Positions 10,110-21,846 of a DNA stretch of 64,000 nucleotides are shown piece after piece. The notes beneath the pieces were generated by a model that saw only the letters and a program-made list of their open reading frames with translations, had not been told where the DNA came from and ran no database searches. The stretch's first letter is position 1, and every line of letters starts with the position of its first letter. Source of the DNA: Sarcophilus harrisii (lineage: Eukaryota > Chordata > Mammalia > Dasyuromorphia > Dasyuridae); contig NC_045426.1 of assembly GCF_902635505.1 (NCBI RefSeq), forward strand, positions 306,354,874 through 306,418,873, given 5' to 3'. The position numbers and the translations under genes are program-made.

Positions 10110-10850
10110 TCAGTAACAGACTGAGTCAAGAGAGACAGGTCTTTGATGACAGCAACAAAGCAGAGAATTAAATCATACAGAGACCTTTATACCAGGAAAC
10201 TATGTATACTGTGAAGCAAGGAAGTGTTAAGTCTCAAGGTGGGGGGCAAATACATGTCTATGTATTTTTTGCCATTATTCATTGCCAATATTCATATTAT
10301 GAGTCACATGCAGGTATAGTTTTAGAGGAAGAAGGGATCTGTGAGGTAGTGGTTTGGGAGAGGGGAGCTGTTTAACACTCCAGAAAGAGACTAAGAATAT
10401 ACCAAATTATTGAAGAGTGAAGACAACTTTTCTCCTTTTATATCACATTAAATGAAGTATGTTCCATATTTTGTGTATTTTTATCTTGAGTATTTATGGA
10501 AGTGAGAAAGCCCTTTTCTAAGAGGAGCAAAAAAGGCCACATTTTTCCTGGAGTTTCTTTGAGTGAGAATGCAAATCTGAAAATTCCTGTGAGATACCTC
10601 TTCTAAAAATCTGTACCCTGATCTGTTAAAAGTCAAGATCTGGTGCCTGCACAAAAACCTAGGTAAAATATATAGCATGTGCTTGATAATGGTCTAGAGA
10701 ATATCAAAAACGGAAATGAGGTTAGCCTAGCATTATCTAATCTTAATGAAGTCATGCTGACTCTTTGTGATTATGTTTTCTTTTGGTAGATATTAACTAT
10801 ATCTTTAAAGATATGTCCTAGAATGTTGCCCAAAATTAAAGTTAAATTCA
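10110..10850. other. Unassigned stretch
   Basis: No coding frame of interest and no clear repeat. Confidence 0.4.
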
Positions 10851-10854
10851 CTAG

Positions 10855-11403
10855 AATCCATCCTCCACTCAGCTGTCAAAATGATCTTCCTAGAACACAA
10901 ATCCGACCATATCAGATCCTTTATCAATAAACTCCAGTGGCTCCATATTACTTCTGGAATCAAATCTGTTTGGGCCTTTTACAATCTGACCTTATCCAAC
11001 TGTCCAGTCCTCTTGTACCTTATCAATCCTCACATACTCTAAAATCTAATGACTTTGGTTCCCTTGCATATTCCATCTCCTCTATATATTTTCCCCACAT
11101 AACTGGAATTCTTTCCCTCCTCCTTTCCACATCCTGTTTTCCCTCACATCTCAGCTAAGATTCTGCCTTCTACAAGAAGTTTTTTTCCAATCCCTCTTAG
11201 TTCTAAAGTATTCTCTCTGTAATCATTTTCAATTTATTCCATATATATCTTGCATAAATATATATATATATATATGTATATGTCACCCCAATTAGACTAT
11301 GAACTACTTAAGAGCAATCATTTTTTGTCCTTTTTTGTAGTTCCATTACTTAACACAGTACCTAGCACATGTTAGAACTTTAATAAATGGTTATTAGCTA
11401 ATT
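10855..11403 (+). mobile_element. L2, long 3' segment
   Basis: Carries 'tagaacacaaatccgacca', 'aaactccagtggctccat', 'acaatctgaccttatccaac', 'aactggaattctttccctcc' and the terminus 'tagactatgaactacttaag' with 'ctagcacatgttagaac'. One of the better preserved L2s here. A TA microsatellite sits at 11255-11282. Confidence 0.7.
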
Positions 11404-11439
11404 GAAAAGACATTTCTCCTTGTCCAGCTCTAACTCACC

Positions 11440-13060
11440 TTTCTCATTTTGAATGATCTTTCAATGACCCCTGAGAATGACTTGGCAATCAGAGTTACCA
11501 ATTCTTTCCATATACTGGAATCCAATTCATCTGGGCCTCCTGAAAGTTAAATAATTTTTTTGCTTATTCCTTACTTATCTTGGTTTTCAATGACCCATTT
11601 GTCATTTTTATTAAAATTCAAAGATCATTCTCCTTGGCAGACAAAATAAGCAAAGTATGAGTTGAGCAGCTCTGCCTTCTGCCATTAATTATCATTATCC
11701 TATTCACCCCCAGGAAGAATTCAAGCCCTTCTTTGATCCTCTTCTTTTCCCAAATGTAGCTAGAGAAAACTTTTTTGTTGTCCTTATCTTTCCTTGCCAG
11801 CTGCAGCTTATTCTGAGCTTTAGTACTTCAGATATTATTCTCATAGGACTGTGCCTATTTTTTATATTCACCTTCAATTTTTTTTTGCCCTTGCCTCTAT
11901 CTTTTGGCCCAGTGATAGCACTATAACCCAAAGAGGTCAAATAAAGAAAGGATGTTTAGGCAGAAAAAATTAGGTACATGTCTTTAAAAAAAAAAAAATC
12001 AAAGACAGTGAGCTCCATGTGCATCCACATCCCTTTTTCATCTTACCTGGGATATTTCAAAAATTCACTCTTAAGGAATGCCATTCCTTCTAAACTGAAT
12101 CTCACTTGGGAATTTAATTTTATGAGATTCTATCTATACTTTTTCTGAACTCTTGAAATCTGCTCTTGCAAAATTTTGGCTGGGTACAAAGCATACCTAA
12201 CTTTTTTTTTTCTTCTTAAAAATGTTGAAAATGGAAGAACCATTTTGCTATAAGATTGTCATTGTTTCCACTCAAACTTGTTAGTGAGAATCATATCCAG
12301 ATGAGAATTTCTCCTTGTTAGTTCTTTCACATTTTGAACAATGAGATTATCATTAAAAACAAACCAGAAAATCATTAGTTGCTCTCTTTTTGGCAGAGAG
12401 AGAACTACAGAAGATATCTGGATAATACCCCATTCCTACCACTACTACCACCACTTCCTATGTGCAAGGGCTATGATCTATTTCCTGAACTTTTCTTCTC
12501 TTTTCTATTTCTATTTCTGTAAAGAGTACTTGTAATAGACTTCTATGCCAAGAGTACTTCTGCTTCCATTGACCTTCATATGTGCTCTCCCCCACCGGGA
12601 CCTATTTTCTGTTTTCTTTCCATAACTGTATTTTATAATATATAATTTTGTTCTACTCCTATCCCCTTGCCTTTTTATTTATTCTGTTCTCTCTCAATGA
12701 TGTATACCCTTCCACAGTCACATTTTATAGATGCCTTCCCATTATGCTTCAGTATTACCAACGAGATCAAATATGTTGCACTGGAATCCCTAGTTACTTT
12801 TTCCTTTTTCCCCATATTTTGTACATTTATGAATGGACATCTAAAATTGTGGTTTTTAATGACAAATTATTTCTTGGATCTTTCTGTTTTTGAATTTTGT
12901 AATTTTTCTTCTTCTTTTAATGGATGCTAAACATATGTCTATAACCAAGCAGTTTCCTCCTTTTCTCTGCCTTTTTAGTTTAAAGACCTTTTGATTAATT
13001 TGCTAAATTCCAGATAAATATACTTTTGCAGGTCCTTGGTTATTTATATTCCACTTCTGA
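11440..13060 (-). mobile_element. L3/CR1-like LINE, upstream region, degenerate
   Basis: Antisense blocks 'tcaatgacccctgagaatga', 'cttggcaatcagagttacca', 'tactggaatccaattcatct', 'gggcctcctga', 'gagttgagcagctctgcctt' and 'aattcaagcccttctttgat' follow an amniote L3/CR1 consensus as I recall it. Past 12,000 resemblance weakens ('aatgagattatcatt'). The 81- and 87-residue plus-strand frames at 12.65-12.93 kb are not supported as genes. Confidence 0.5.
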
Positions 13061-13390
13061 CCAAGAATCCATCATTCTTATATTTTTGAAGTTGTGGTCC
13101 AGAAAACAGGATTTCATGTTCAAACACCATCTTCTTAACTAGCTACTCAGCTTCCAAAAATACCTTTTTTTCTGGTAGATATAATAAAAAGTTTATCAAT
13201 GTTCCTAAAGTACAGTTTCTTAGGCAAAACAATCAAACGTTTCTAGATTATTTATGGAAGTATCATTTATACTCATACAAGTCACAAAACTGGGTAGTAT
13301 TCATTAGGTTAGCTGGAGAGACCATTGTAGATAGCTTGAGCTATGACATGATGGATATACATCTATCTAAGTAGGTCTATGATCTACTCC
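13061..13390. other. Unassigned stretch
   Basis: No gene or confident repeat; it may continue the preceding L3/CR1 copy. Confidence 0.35.
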
Positions 13391-13393
13391 AAA

Positions 13394-13575
13394 GATTCTT
13401 AAACTTTTTCTATTCATGACCCTTTTTGCACAAGAAATTTCTACATGGATATATAGGTATATAAAGTAGGTATACAAATCAAGCACTAATTGATAGCAAA
13501 TCATAATTCAACAAGCACCACATTCAGTTATGCAAGTCCATACAGAGTCATGACCCACAATTTAAGAGGTTTAGT
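13394..13575 (+). mobile_element. hAT-like MITE with inverted ends
   Basis: Starts 'gattcttaaactttttctat' with 'catgaccc', has 'gtatacaaatcaagcac' in the middle and ends 'gtcatgacccacaatttaag' with 'aggttta'. The ends are inverted copies ('ttcttaaac' against 'atttaagagg'). The pattern matches a common marsupial/mammalian hAT MITE. Confidence 0.6.
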
Positions 13576-15857
13576 TTATTCTATCCTATCTAGCTTATCC
13601 TATGTATAACATATTTAGAGATAAGATATCCACATGCAGCCTACATATTATGGGCTATTATTATGATGCCATATAATATATATATAATGCATAGTTATAT
13701 ATTATATTAAATCTGTGAATGAGCTAATAAGAAACTGCATAAACCCTTGGTTCCCTCTAATATTGATTCATTTTAAAATTAGTTTTCTTCCTAGTTCTTT
13801 TTTATTTTCCTTCTTTTTCTTTCCATTTTATTTTTTATTTTGAATTTAATACTAATTTAATATTAGTTATTAATTAATAATTATTGTTTATTATTAAGAA
13901 GTATTAATTAAGAATTAATATTCTGAATTTAATAATAAAACCTAGTTTCTAGTTAATAAATTAATAGAAAAAGATAAGTTTTCATTATTTCATGAATTAG
14001 CTTGGATTGCCATCCCAGTCTATAAATGAATCAGATAATTTTCACCATTTCCCCATAAAATAACTCTATCTCTTCCTCTTTTTTCTCTCTCCTACTCTCC
14101 CTCCATTTTCATCCTTTCATAGGTTTAAATAAATTTCTTTGCTACTGAACATATTATTTTTCAACAGTGGAAAACAATATAAAGAAAGATTTCAAAAACT
14201 TGTCATCTATGAGAAGATCATAGCCACAATCTTCTCTATGAACTGTAACTTCTGACTTCCCTTCAGTACTAGAACCATAGCCCCATCATTTAGCTCACTC
14301 AGTATGTCGGTCAGTCTATCAAGTATTCTTTTTAGGATTTCTTATCTATAGTAAAACTTCACCACAAGATAGTAATTACAGTAACTCTGGTCAAAATATC
14401 TTTAGTTTTTCTCAAGAGAATAATTGATTTACCTAATTTCTCAAAAGTTTTCTTAGTCCTTTCTCTCTGTGCCTCATAAAGTATTTGTCATTATGGCAAG
14501 TTAGCTCTCTCCAGAAGATAGTTAAACTGTACCTCTCCAAGACTTCATTCATTTTCTCTTTAAAATATATGATACAAAACAAAACCAAAGTCTCTGTGAT
14601 ATAGGGTATTTATTTATTTAATCTAGGTATAGCCAGGCTTTCCCAAAACTGCCATATCAAAATAGGACTATTACTGCTTGAAATGTTAAACAATGTCAGT
14701 TATGGAAGAAATTAGAGTATTCAAATCCTGCCATGGTGAGTGAATCAAGTCACTGACAACCTAGAATCAAAAGGAGCTATCAAAAATCTTATTAAGCTAC
14801 TTGAGGAACTCCTCCACATTCTCCAATAAAAGGGTCTTTTCTAAAACATAAAAAGTGTGGCCCAGTGAGCTGATTGATCCACCAAGAGGTATACAACAAA
14901 GACCACCTCAGCTTAGACTACAGGGATGAATCTCAGGGATTGAAGAACCAAAAAGACTTATATTGGACCAAGGACCCTGGTAGGTCCTCTTCCTACTTGG
15001 TAAAAGAGACTAGAAAACCTATGTCAATGCCATTGGAAATAATATTGGTTCTATGCATTGTGATGGCCACCCATTTATTTCTATTTAGGTGACAAATAAA
15101 AATAAGATCATAGTTTACAGAATCAGGTCCTTCTATTCCTGTAATCACATGGTGTTAGGTCTTCCACATTAGGCAATCTCTGTTCCATCAACAGCTCAAC
15201 CATCATTTAAACCCCAAGTTAGAAGAAAGAGTTTGGGTTGTACTATAAATTACTAATATATCTCTCCCCTTCAGAGTACTAGAGTAAATAAATATCAATG
15301 ACTATAGGAAATCATCAGAAGATATCACAAACCATTCAACTGATGCTCTTCTCTCTAGTACTCTTTGACTATGTGGAAACAGATCACAACTAGATTAGAA
15401 CTATGCTAAATAACTATTTTATATCTTCAAGAATTCTGACATTATAGTTTCCCAAGTACTGAAAATGCTCTTTAAATATCAGAATTAGGACCCAAAATTG
15501 CAGAATCTCTCTAACTATATATGTGAGGAACAACTACCTCGCTTCAGTTCTACAACTTGATCTCCAAATACACGCACAATTCAAAATGCTCTCATTCTAA
15601 AAACAGAGTAAGTCCTGAGAGTTTACATTCACTGCCAAATATTATGTTCTTTACAAAAGTCTTCAGAAGACCACATTTGGATGCCCATGCTTTTTTCTAA
15701 CTACCTAGAAATCTCTTCTCACACTGCAGCTACCCAATGACTCATCCACACAAAATTATCTCTTATACTTCCTGCTTCTCCCTTTCCCTCCACTTTACTC
15801 AATTTAGGAATACTTCACAACTCTGTAACAGTACCTTAGGTATCAGATCATCACACC
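13576..15857. other. Unassigned 2.3 kb with an AT-rich core
   Basis: 13,660-13,960 is AT-rich with 'taatatta' and 'ttaataatt' periods. The rest is unique-looking. A 72-codon plus-strand frame (14874-15092) ends in a hydrophobic run 'PLEIILVLCIVMATHLFLF' that would make a membrane helix, but nothing upstream supports a gene. A decayed unrecognised element is possible. Confidence 0.35.
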
Positions 15858-16342
15858 AAAAAATTATGATCTTCATTATATATTTCAACAACACTATATG
15901 ATGATCAATTCTGATGGACGTGGCCTTCTTCAACAATGAAATTAACCAAATCAGTTCCAATAGAGCAGTAATGAGTTGAACCAGCTACAATCAGCGAAAG
16001 TACTCTGGGAATTGACTATGAACCACTACATAGAATTCCCAATCCCTCTATTTTTGCCCACCTGCATTTTTTATTTCCTTCACAGTCTAATTGTACACTA
16101 TTTCAAAGTCTGATTCTTTTTATACAGCAAAATAACTGTTTGGACATGTATACATATATTCTACTTAACTTATACTTTACATATTTGACATGTATTGGTC
16201 AACCTGCCATCTGGGGGAGGGAGTGGGGGCAAGGAGAGGAAAAGTTGGAACAAAAGGTTTTGCAACTGTCAATGCTGAAAAATTACCTCTGCATATATCT
16301 TGTAAATAAAAACCTATAAAAATGAGAAAAAATTATGATCTT
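15858..16342 (+). mobile_element. 5'-truncated L1 tail with 16-bp target-site duplication
   Basis: 'aaaaaattatgatctt' occurs at 15858-15873 and 16327-16342. Between lie 'gatcaattctgatggacgtg', 'caatgaaattaaccaaatc', 'caacctgccatctgggggag', 'tgcaactgtcaatgctgaaa' and 'cttgtaaataaaaa', the same 3' UTR class as the copy at 6.8 kb. Confidence 0.9.
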
Positions 16343-16654
16343 TAGCAAAGAATACTTTTGGAGCTATGAGAGTAATTACTAATTATGGGTAAGATTCCTT
16401 TACATTCTATAAACAATTGAGTATCTAGAGAAACACCTAGGGAAAGAACTCTCATAGGGGAAAGAGGATATAGCCCAAGCTATAGAACAAAAGAGAGAAA
16501 AAAAGCAGAGACTTTGTCAGATCAAACCAAAATTCACCAGTAATAATCAATCAAAAAAACATATACTGGTAAGGGATGGGGGAGCGGAAAAAAAGAGTCC
16601 AAAGCAATGATCTAAAGCTGAGAAAGACCAAGAAGGGAAAAGGAAAGGGAAGGG

Positions 16655-16915
16655 AATAAGCATTTGGAAAGAATCTACTAAGTTTTAGGCATTGTGCTAA
16701 GTGCTTTTCACAAATATTGTCCTATTTAATTTTCACAAAAGCCCTGTGAATTAGGGGTTATAATCCCCATTTTATGGTTGAAGAAATTGAGGCAAGTAAA
16801 GATTAGGTGATTTGCCTAAGGTTACACATATAGTAAGTGTGTGAGTCTGAATTTGAATTCAAGTCTTCCTAACTCCAGGTCCAACATCTTATTCACTATG
16901 CCACCCGTATCTCTA
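16655..16915 (-). mobile_element. MIR-type SINE, nearly full length
   Basis: Antisense order is complete: 'aggcattgtgctaagtgctt', 'tttcacaaaagccctgtgaa', 'taatccccattttatggttg', 'ttgcctaaggttacacata', 'tgaatttgaattcaagtctt', 'attcactatgccaccc'. The last block is the tRNA-like head in reverse. Confidence 0.75.
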
Positions 16916-17100
16916 AGAAGACTATTCTATTGCAGATGTTTAATCTATATAGGATTGTTTGCTATCGAAGGGAGGGGGAGAGGAGGAGAGTGAGAATAAA
17001 AACTTGGAAAACAAGATCTTGCAAAGTTAATGATGATTTGCCTGTATTTGGAAAAATAAAAAAGCTATTTAAAAAAGAAAAAAGAAGAAGAATATTCTAT
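16916..17100 (+). mobile_element. Short L1 tail of a second 3' UTR class, with target-site duplication
   Basis: 'agaagactattctat' (16916-16930) recurs with one change at 17086-17100. The insert reads 'gtttaatctatataggattg', 'tttgctatcgaagggaggg', 'acttggaaaacaagatctt' and 'tttggaaaaataaaaaagct'. This 3' UTR differs from those at 6.8 and 15.9 kb. It landed right beside the MIR head. Confidence 0.75.
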
Positions 17101-18700
17101 AGGAAACAATAGTAAGACAACAAAATAATGATTTATTTTATGCTCAAGATATATTTTTATGAAAGTGGTGTATTTATTGAACTATTTTCTCAAGCAAGTG
17201 CGCACCACATCATCTCTTTGTTTTATTAGATTGAGACTACCTTGGACCAAGGCTGTTCTCCAATAATTCTCATCAAAATTCAAATTTTTCTTCAAACTCA
17301 CTTAAGTTTTTAAATACATAAAAACAAAACAATCATCCTTAGCTCTATTTAACTCTATTAATTTTAATATAATTAATTTTAGTAATTAACATAAAAATTC
17401 ATTAATGAATGACATGTATTTAATGAAACTCATTTTCTGATATCTTACTATTAACTACAACATTATGTAGAGGTCAAATAAGTGTATAAAATAAAACCAT
17501 AAATTTTGAAAATCTAGTACCTCCAATCCAATAGTCCTAACCAGCATATGTGATACAAGCAGATGTCCTCGAGATCCTGAAAAGTATAATTTGGGCAGAG
17601 AAGAGGGTGGTCAAATGATTCCTTTTGAGTTATCCAATTGCTCATGTCAGTCTTAAACTTTTCACCCTTGAAAATTTGCAAGTTCATTGAATACCCTTTT
17701 TTTATTCATTCAATATTATGGATCATTTTGCTGTATATGATATATTTAGCCTAAGCCCTAGTTTTGATTGCCAATAGATGTTATTCCAGGACTTGCAGGC
17801 TTTTATTGTGGCTACTACTAAGTCCTATACAATTCTAATTGTAGTTCCAGATTATTTGAATTGTTTTTTTTCCTTGTTTCTTGAAAAATGTTCTTTATTC
17901 TTTATTTAAATATTTAATTAAATATTAATTAAATAAATTCAATTAATTATTTTAATTATTTATTTAATTTAAATTAAATAAATAAATAAGGAAAATATTC
18001 CTTATTTAAGAAGCCTCTGAGATATGTGTACTATGGACAGTTTTCTCCTGATAGTTGAGCAACTAGGAATAAAAGTGAAGATGAGAGGTTTCTGGGCTGT
18101 GACTAAAACAAAAATAAAAAAATCAAGAGGAGTATTAATAAATTAACTCAAGGTACCAAGATTATCCAAACAATGAGGAATTATAGAATGAAGGGTAAAG
18201 AGACCTAGCTTAGAGAAAAATAGTGATGTATTTAAAACAGTTGTAGTTTTATGTTTTACCATTCAGTTGTTCCCATTCCTTCTACATACTTTTAAACATG
18301 ATTGCACACTACCTACAACTGTGGCCTTAGACATAGCTATATGGAAGAAGAATATTGCATGGTCTAAACCAGGGAACTGAGCCCCAAATTCTCTTTTATA
18401 TTGATTAATGGAATAAATTCTAAAGAAAGCATTAAAAGAATCAATACATCCGTGTTTCAGCTTAGAGTAATAATTGCATTTGCTTGCATCAGTGGAACAT
18501 GAACCTTAATTTAAATTATGGAATCAATGTATTTTAGGGTTACAGTAATGGAATCTTCTTGTATCATAGCGAGATGATTAAACAGACTTCACCATCCAGC
18601 TAACCAATTCCTTTTTTTCCCTTTGGAAACTTTTGATTGATTTAATTTTTTTTCAGTCTATGTCCAACTAAAAATCCTGAGATAATTTAAGCCCATGTTA
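17101..18700. other. Unassigned 1.6 kb with an AT-rich block
   Basis: 17,880-17,995 is a dense 'aattaaataaatt' tract. The rest shows no open frame or repeat I can name. Confidence 0.4.
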
Positions 18701-18704
18701 GTAG

Positions 18705-19480
18705 GCAGTTTAATTCAATTCAACAGTCATTTATTAGACTTACTCTTAAATTAGCTCTGTGTTAGGTGTAGGAAAGGGGGTTGTACAAAGAAAAAACTGA
18801 AGTAGCACATTCGCTAAAAGAGTTTATATTTTCTTTCATTTGTTTATTTACCTTTGCAAAACCTTGTGTTCCAAAATTTTCACCCCCTTTTCTTCCCTCC
18901 TTACTCCCCAAAGACAGCAAGCAATCTGGTATAGATTAAACATGTGTAATCCTTCTAAATGTGTTTCCATGTTCATCAGAACTTTATGCTTTCTTGCAAA
19001 AGATGCAGGAAGAGATAAACAGGTAAATGACTATAAATTATTTCAGGAAGAAGAGATAATCAAAAACTGGTGAAGATTAGGGAAAACTTCATATAGTAGT
19101 TCTACATTTGGCCTTTGTGATTTGAAGGAAGTTAGGGATTCCAAGAAGCAAAGGGAAGAACCAGTTCCTTCCATTCATAGACTGCCTCTACAAAGTCATG
19201 AAGGTGGGAAATGAAATATTACTTACAAGGAGTACCTAATAGAGCTGTTTGTCAGGAATGAAGAGTAAAGTGAAAGGGAACAATATGAAGTGGAGTAGAA
19301 TAACCATTTATTAAGCTCCTATTGGGGAAAATGTGTGGGACCCTTATAGGGATGAACTTTAAATGCCAGATTCAGAGTTTGGTATTTTATCCTAAAGGCA
19401 ATAAGGAATTCCTCAAGAATTCTAAACAGAGAAATGCTTAGGCATATCGATTTGTATAAAAAATCTTTTCATTTAAAGCA
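18705..19480 (-). mobile_element. L2, degenerate
   Basis: Antisense L2 terminus 'aacagtcatttattagactt' and 'ctctgtgttaggtgtagg'; farther along 'ggtattttatcctaaaggca' with 'aataaggaattcctcaag' resembles the internal 'ttttaccctaagggcaataggg' block. The middle (18,830-19,040) is doubtful and may hold another insertion. Confidence 0.5.
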
Positions 19481-19507
19481 CCCTCAAGAACTTAGCCTTT
19501 CCTTTAG

Positions 19508-19720
19508 GAGCCTGGTATAAAGACTTATCCCGCTCAGAATGCAGGGCAGCTCCTCTCCCGTGAAGGGGATGGTATGCAGGACTATCAGATTGGAGCCCAT
19601 GAAATTGAGGGTTTGCCTGTTAGCAGGTTGGTCATGGAAAAGTTCTTGCAGGACAATGTGACTGCAGCACATAATCTCCTAACTCCCAAAACAGTTTTGC
19701 TGGAAGGAGCAAAGACTAAT
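19508..19720 (+). pseudogene. Possible coding remnant of unknown origin
   Basis: A 70-codon open stretch without a start codon reads like real protein: 'GDGMQDYQIGAHEIEGLPVS', then 'VMEKFLQDNVTAAHNLL'. In the same frame after the stop follows a Gln/Glu-rich run (19,723-19,790) coded by repeated 'cag' triplets. I do not recognise the protein. The antisense frame at 19484-19672 is treated as its shadow, although which strand is real is unproven. It may be a fragment of a retrocopied host mRNA upstream of the TBRG4 copy. Confidence 0.3.
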
Positions 19721-20344
19721 TGATATGCTCAGCAGGAGCAGGAGCACCAGCAGTAACTTGAGCAGCAGCAGCAGAAGGAACCCAGGCAGAGACACTATTA
19801 GCTGCAAGGAACTCAGAACTCCTGGGAGACCGAGCCTTAGGTGGGAACAAGAGCTCTGGGCAGTGGAGGGTGAGGGAGCTTAGCTTCAGCTTCTGCATAG
19901 AGCCCTACCCCACCCCCAAGGAAGCTTGGACAGCATAGATGGGGAGAAAATATAAAGGTTGGAGTCCTTCTCAGAAAGTGAGTTGAATCAAAAAGTGAGG
20001 ATGCTGGTTGGGCTGGACTGGACTGGCTTGTTTCTCCACAGCTGGAAGTCTCACTTGCCCCTTTGGGGAACTGGATGGAGAGGAATGGTTAGGCTGTGGT
20101 CTGGAAATGTATTCCTCATGAGAAAAATTTGTTCCATAGTGGTTTTCACTACTTGTCATGCCCTCTGGAACCAATTAACAAGTACTGAGGCACCACTGTG
20201 CTTTTCTTACTGTGTTGTGCTGCCTTTCTTAACTGCATATTAATCAGAAAATAGTCTATAAAATTTCTTGGAAACTTGTTTTGATAAAAGCTGAGATATG
20301 CCTGTAATTGACGTCTTAGTGTCAAAGGTCTTACCTGGTTTGAG

Positions 20345-21846
20345 TTGAGGTGAAAGTACTACATCTCTCTTTCAGGTTCAGTATCCCTGCCCAAGCCCAG
20401 AGGGTATGTATGACAGCAACTCACCTGCCTCTTGGTCACCCATCAAGCCTCACCATTAATTGTAACAGGCAGACTAAGACTGGCTGGGTCCTCGTACAAG
20501 ATGATGGCCATCACACAGGGATTCACTGTCTTTACTTTGGATAGTTCCTTATATAAAGAGCCAGTGTTCATCCCCTACCCATGGCTTCAGGACATTAACC
20601 AGCAGATTGAGAAGGCCATCACCCCTGAGAAAGTGCAAGAATTGTTTTATGGTAGGCAAAAGCTACCTCATAACCATGCTGCCCTCATGGTAATTAAGCT
20701 TTCTCACCTCTTGACTGATAAGCACTTGGACAGAGACTCATTCATTAAGGATGCCAGAATTCAGAAGCTTTTCTGCACTGGATAGCCAAGTATCCTCAGT
20801 CAACATCGAACCCTTATGAACTTGCTTCAGAACCTAGACACATTACAACCTCCAGGGAATTTCTAGTCCCTGTGACCCATAGAACAGGAATTTGGCTCTG
20901 CCAAATTAAATATAACAATCTGGTTTTTTTCTGGCAGAAACCATCATTTCCTACATGCAGAAATGAGCCGCAAAGGAGCTCCTGCAAGAACTATTGATGT
21001 CCTTGGAGGGATGCTGGGCAGACTGAAGACTGCCATGGTGGTCTTCATGACCAAAGTGAGAAACTTTTTCAGAAGAACTAATGGACTGTCTAGAAGACAA
21101 GTTCCGAGGGTTGGCAGAGCAGTTTGTCTTCAGAAACCTAAAAAATGTGATCTGACTCTGGTTTCTTAGAACTGGTGGTCAGTGCCCCTACTCTGAGCTC
21201 TCTTACCACCTGGTTCAGAATTTACCCTAATTTATATCTACCTTGACAAGAGGAATGTTTATTGACTTTGTATATGCTAATGGAAAACTAAACTTCCACC
21301 ACACCCAGATATTCTGGAAACTTGCAGCTGATGCTGTCCCAGGTATGATTTCACCCAGTGAAATTCCTGCTCCAAGTCCTTCGCTTTCCTCAAATGGTTT
21401 AACATGCCTTTTTTTTTTTTTTTTTTTGAAGCTTTTGCCCAGTACATACTGAACAAGGCAGACAGCTTTACCCCATGCTAGCTGAGCAACATGATTGTAG
21501 CATTTGCTTACCTGAACTTGCATCCTGAGGAAAAAAAAAAGAACAGCTCTTCAGCATGGTACACAGGAATCTGGAGCAAGAACTGGCTAAATTGAATACT
21601 ACATTGCAAGTTGGTGTAGTGTGATTCTTGTGTAAGTACAGAAGGCACAGCTTCAAGAGTTCTTTGCCAGGGCTTTTACAGTCAATTTCTAGATGGTAAG
21701 TTCTTTCAGAAACAAAACACCTGCTAGAAGCTGATTCACATCAATCCCACCACTTGACTGGAGCATCCTGAACATACTGGATCATTTCTGACAATAGTGT
21801 CCCTCCACATCCAAGAAGATGACACTCATGCAGAAAGATCTGCAGA
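20345..21846 (+). pseudogene. TBRG4: Processed pseudogene of TBRG4 (FASTKD4)
   Basis: TBRG4/FASTKD4 is a mitochondrial FASTK-family RNA-stability factor. Several frames of this stretch align in order with the human protein as I recall it. 'VTGRLRLAG' matches VGRLRLAW near residue 30. 'HAALMVIKLSHLLTDK' matches NQAAMVLIRLSHLLSEK, and 'DARIQKLFCTLDSQVSSV' follows. 'LLQELLMSLEGCW' matches LLAELLTHLERRW; 'LMDCLEDKFRGLAEQF' matches LMNRLEDKCLELVEHF. 'KSFAFLKWFNMP', 'EAFAQYILNKADSFT' and 'AFAYLNLHPEE' follow. The last match is 'MTLMQKDLQKM', about residue 430. The likely start ATG is at 20410. Exons are joined without introns, with several frameshifts and stops and a T18 expansion (21,410-21,427). 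The C-terminal third and the RAP domain are missing; the copy runs straight into an L1 3' end. Confidence 0.82.

Noticed and set aside
12648-12930. Two overlapping 81- and 87-codon hydrophobic frames
   Set aside because: They overlap each other in different frames within T-rich L3/CR1-like sequence.
19484-19672. Minus-strand 62-codon frame ('GSNLIVLHTIPFTGEELPC')
   Set aside because: It is the antisense of the plus-strand remnant, which has a Gln-rich continuation in frame. I favour the plus strand but cannot exclude this one.
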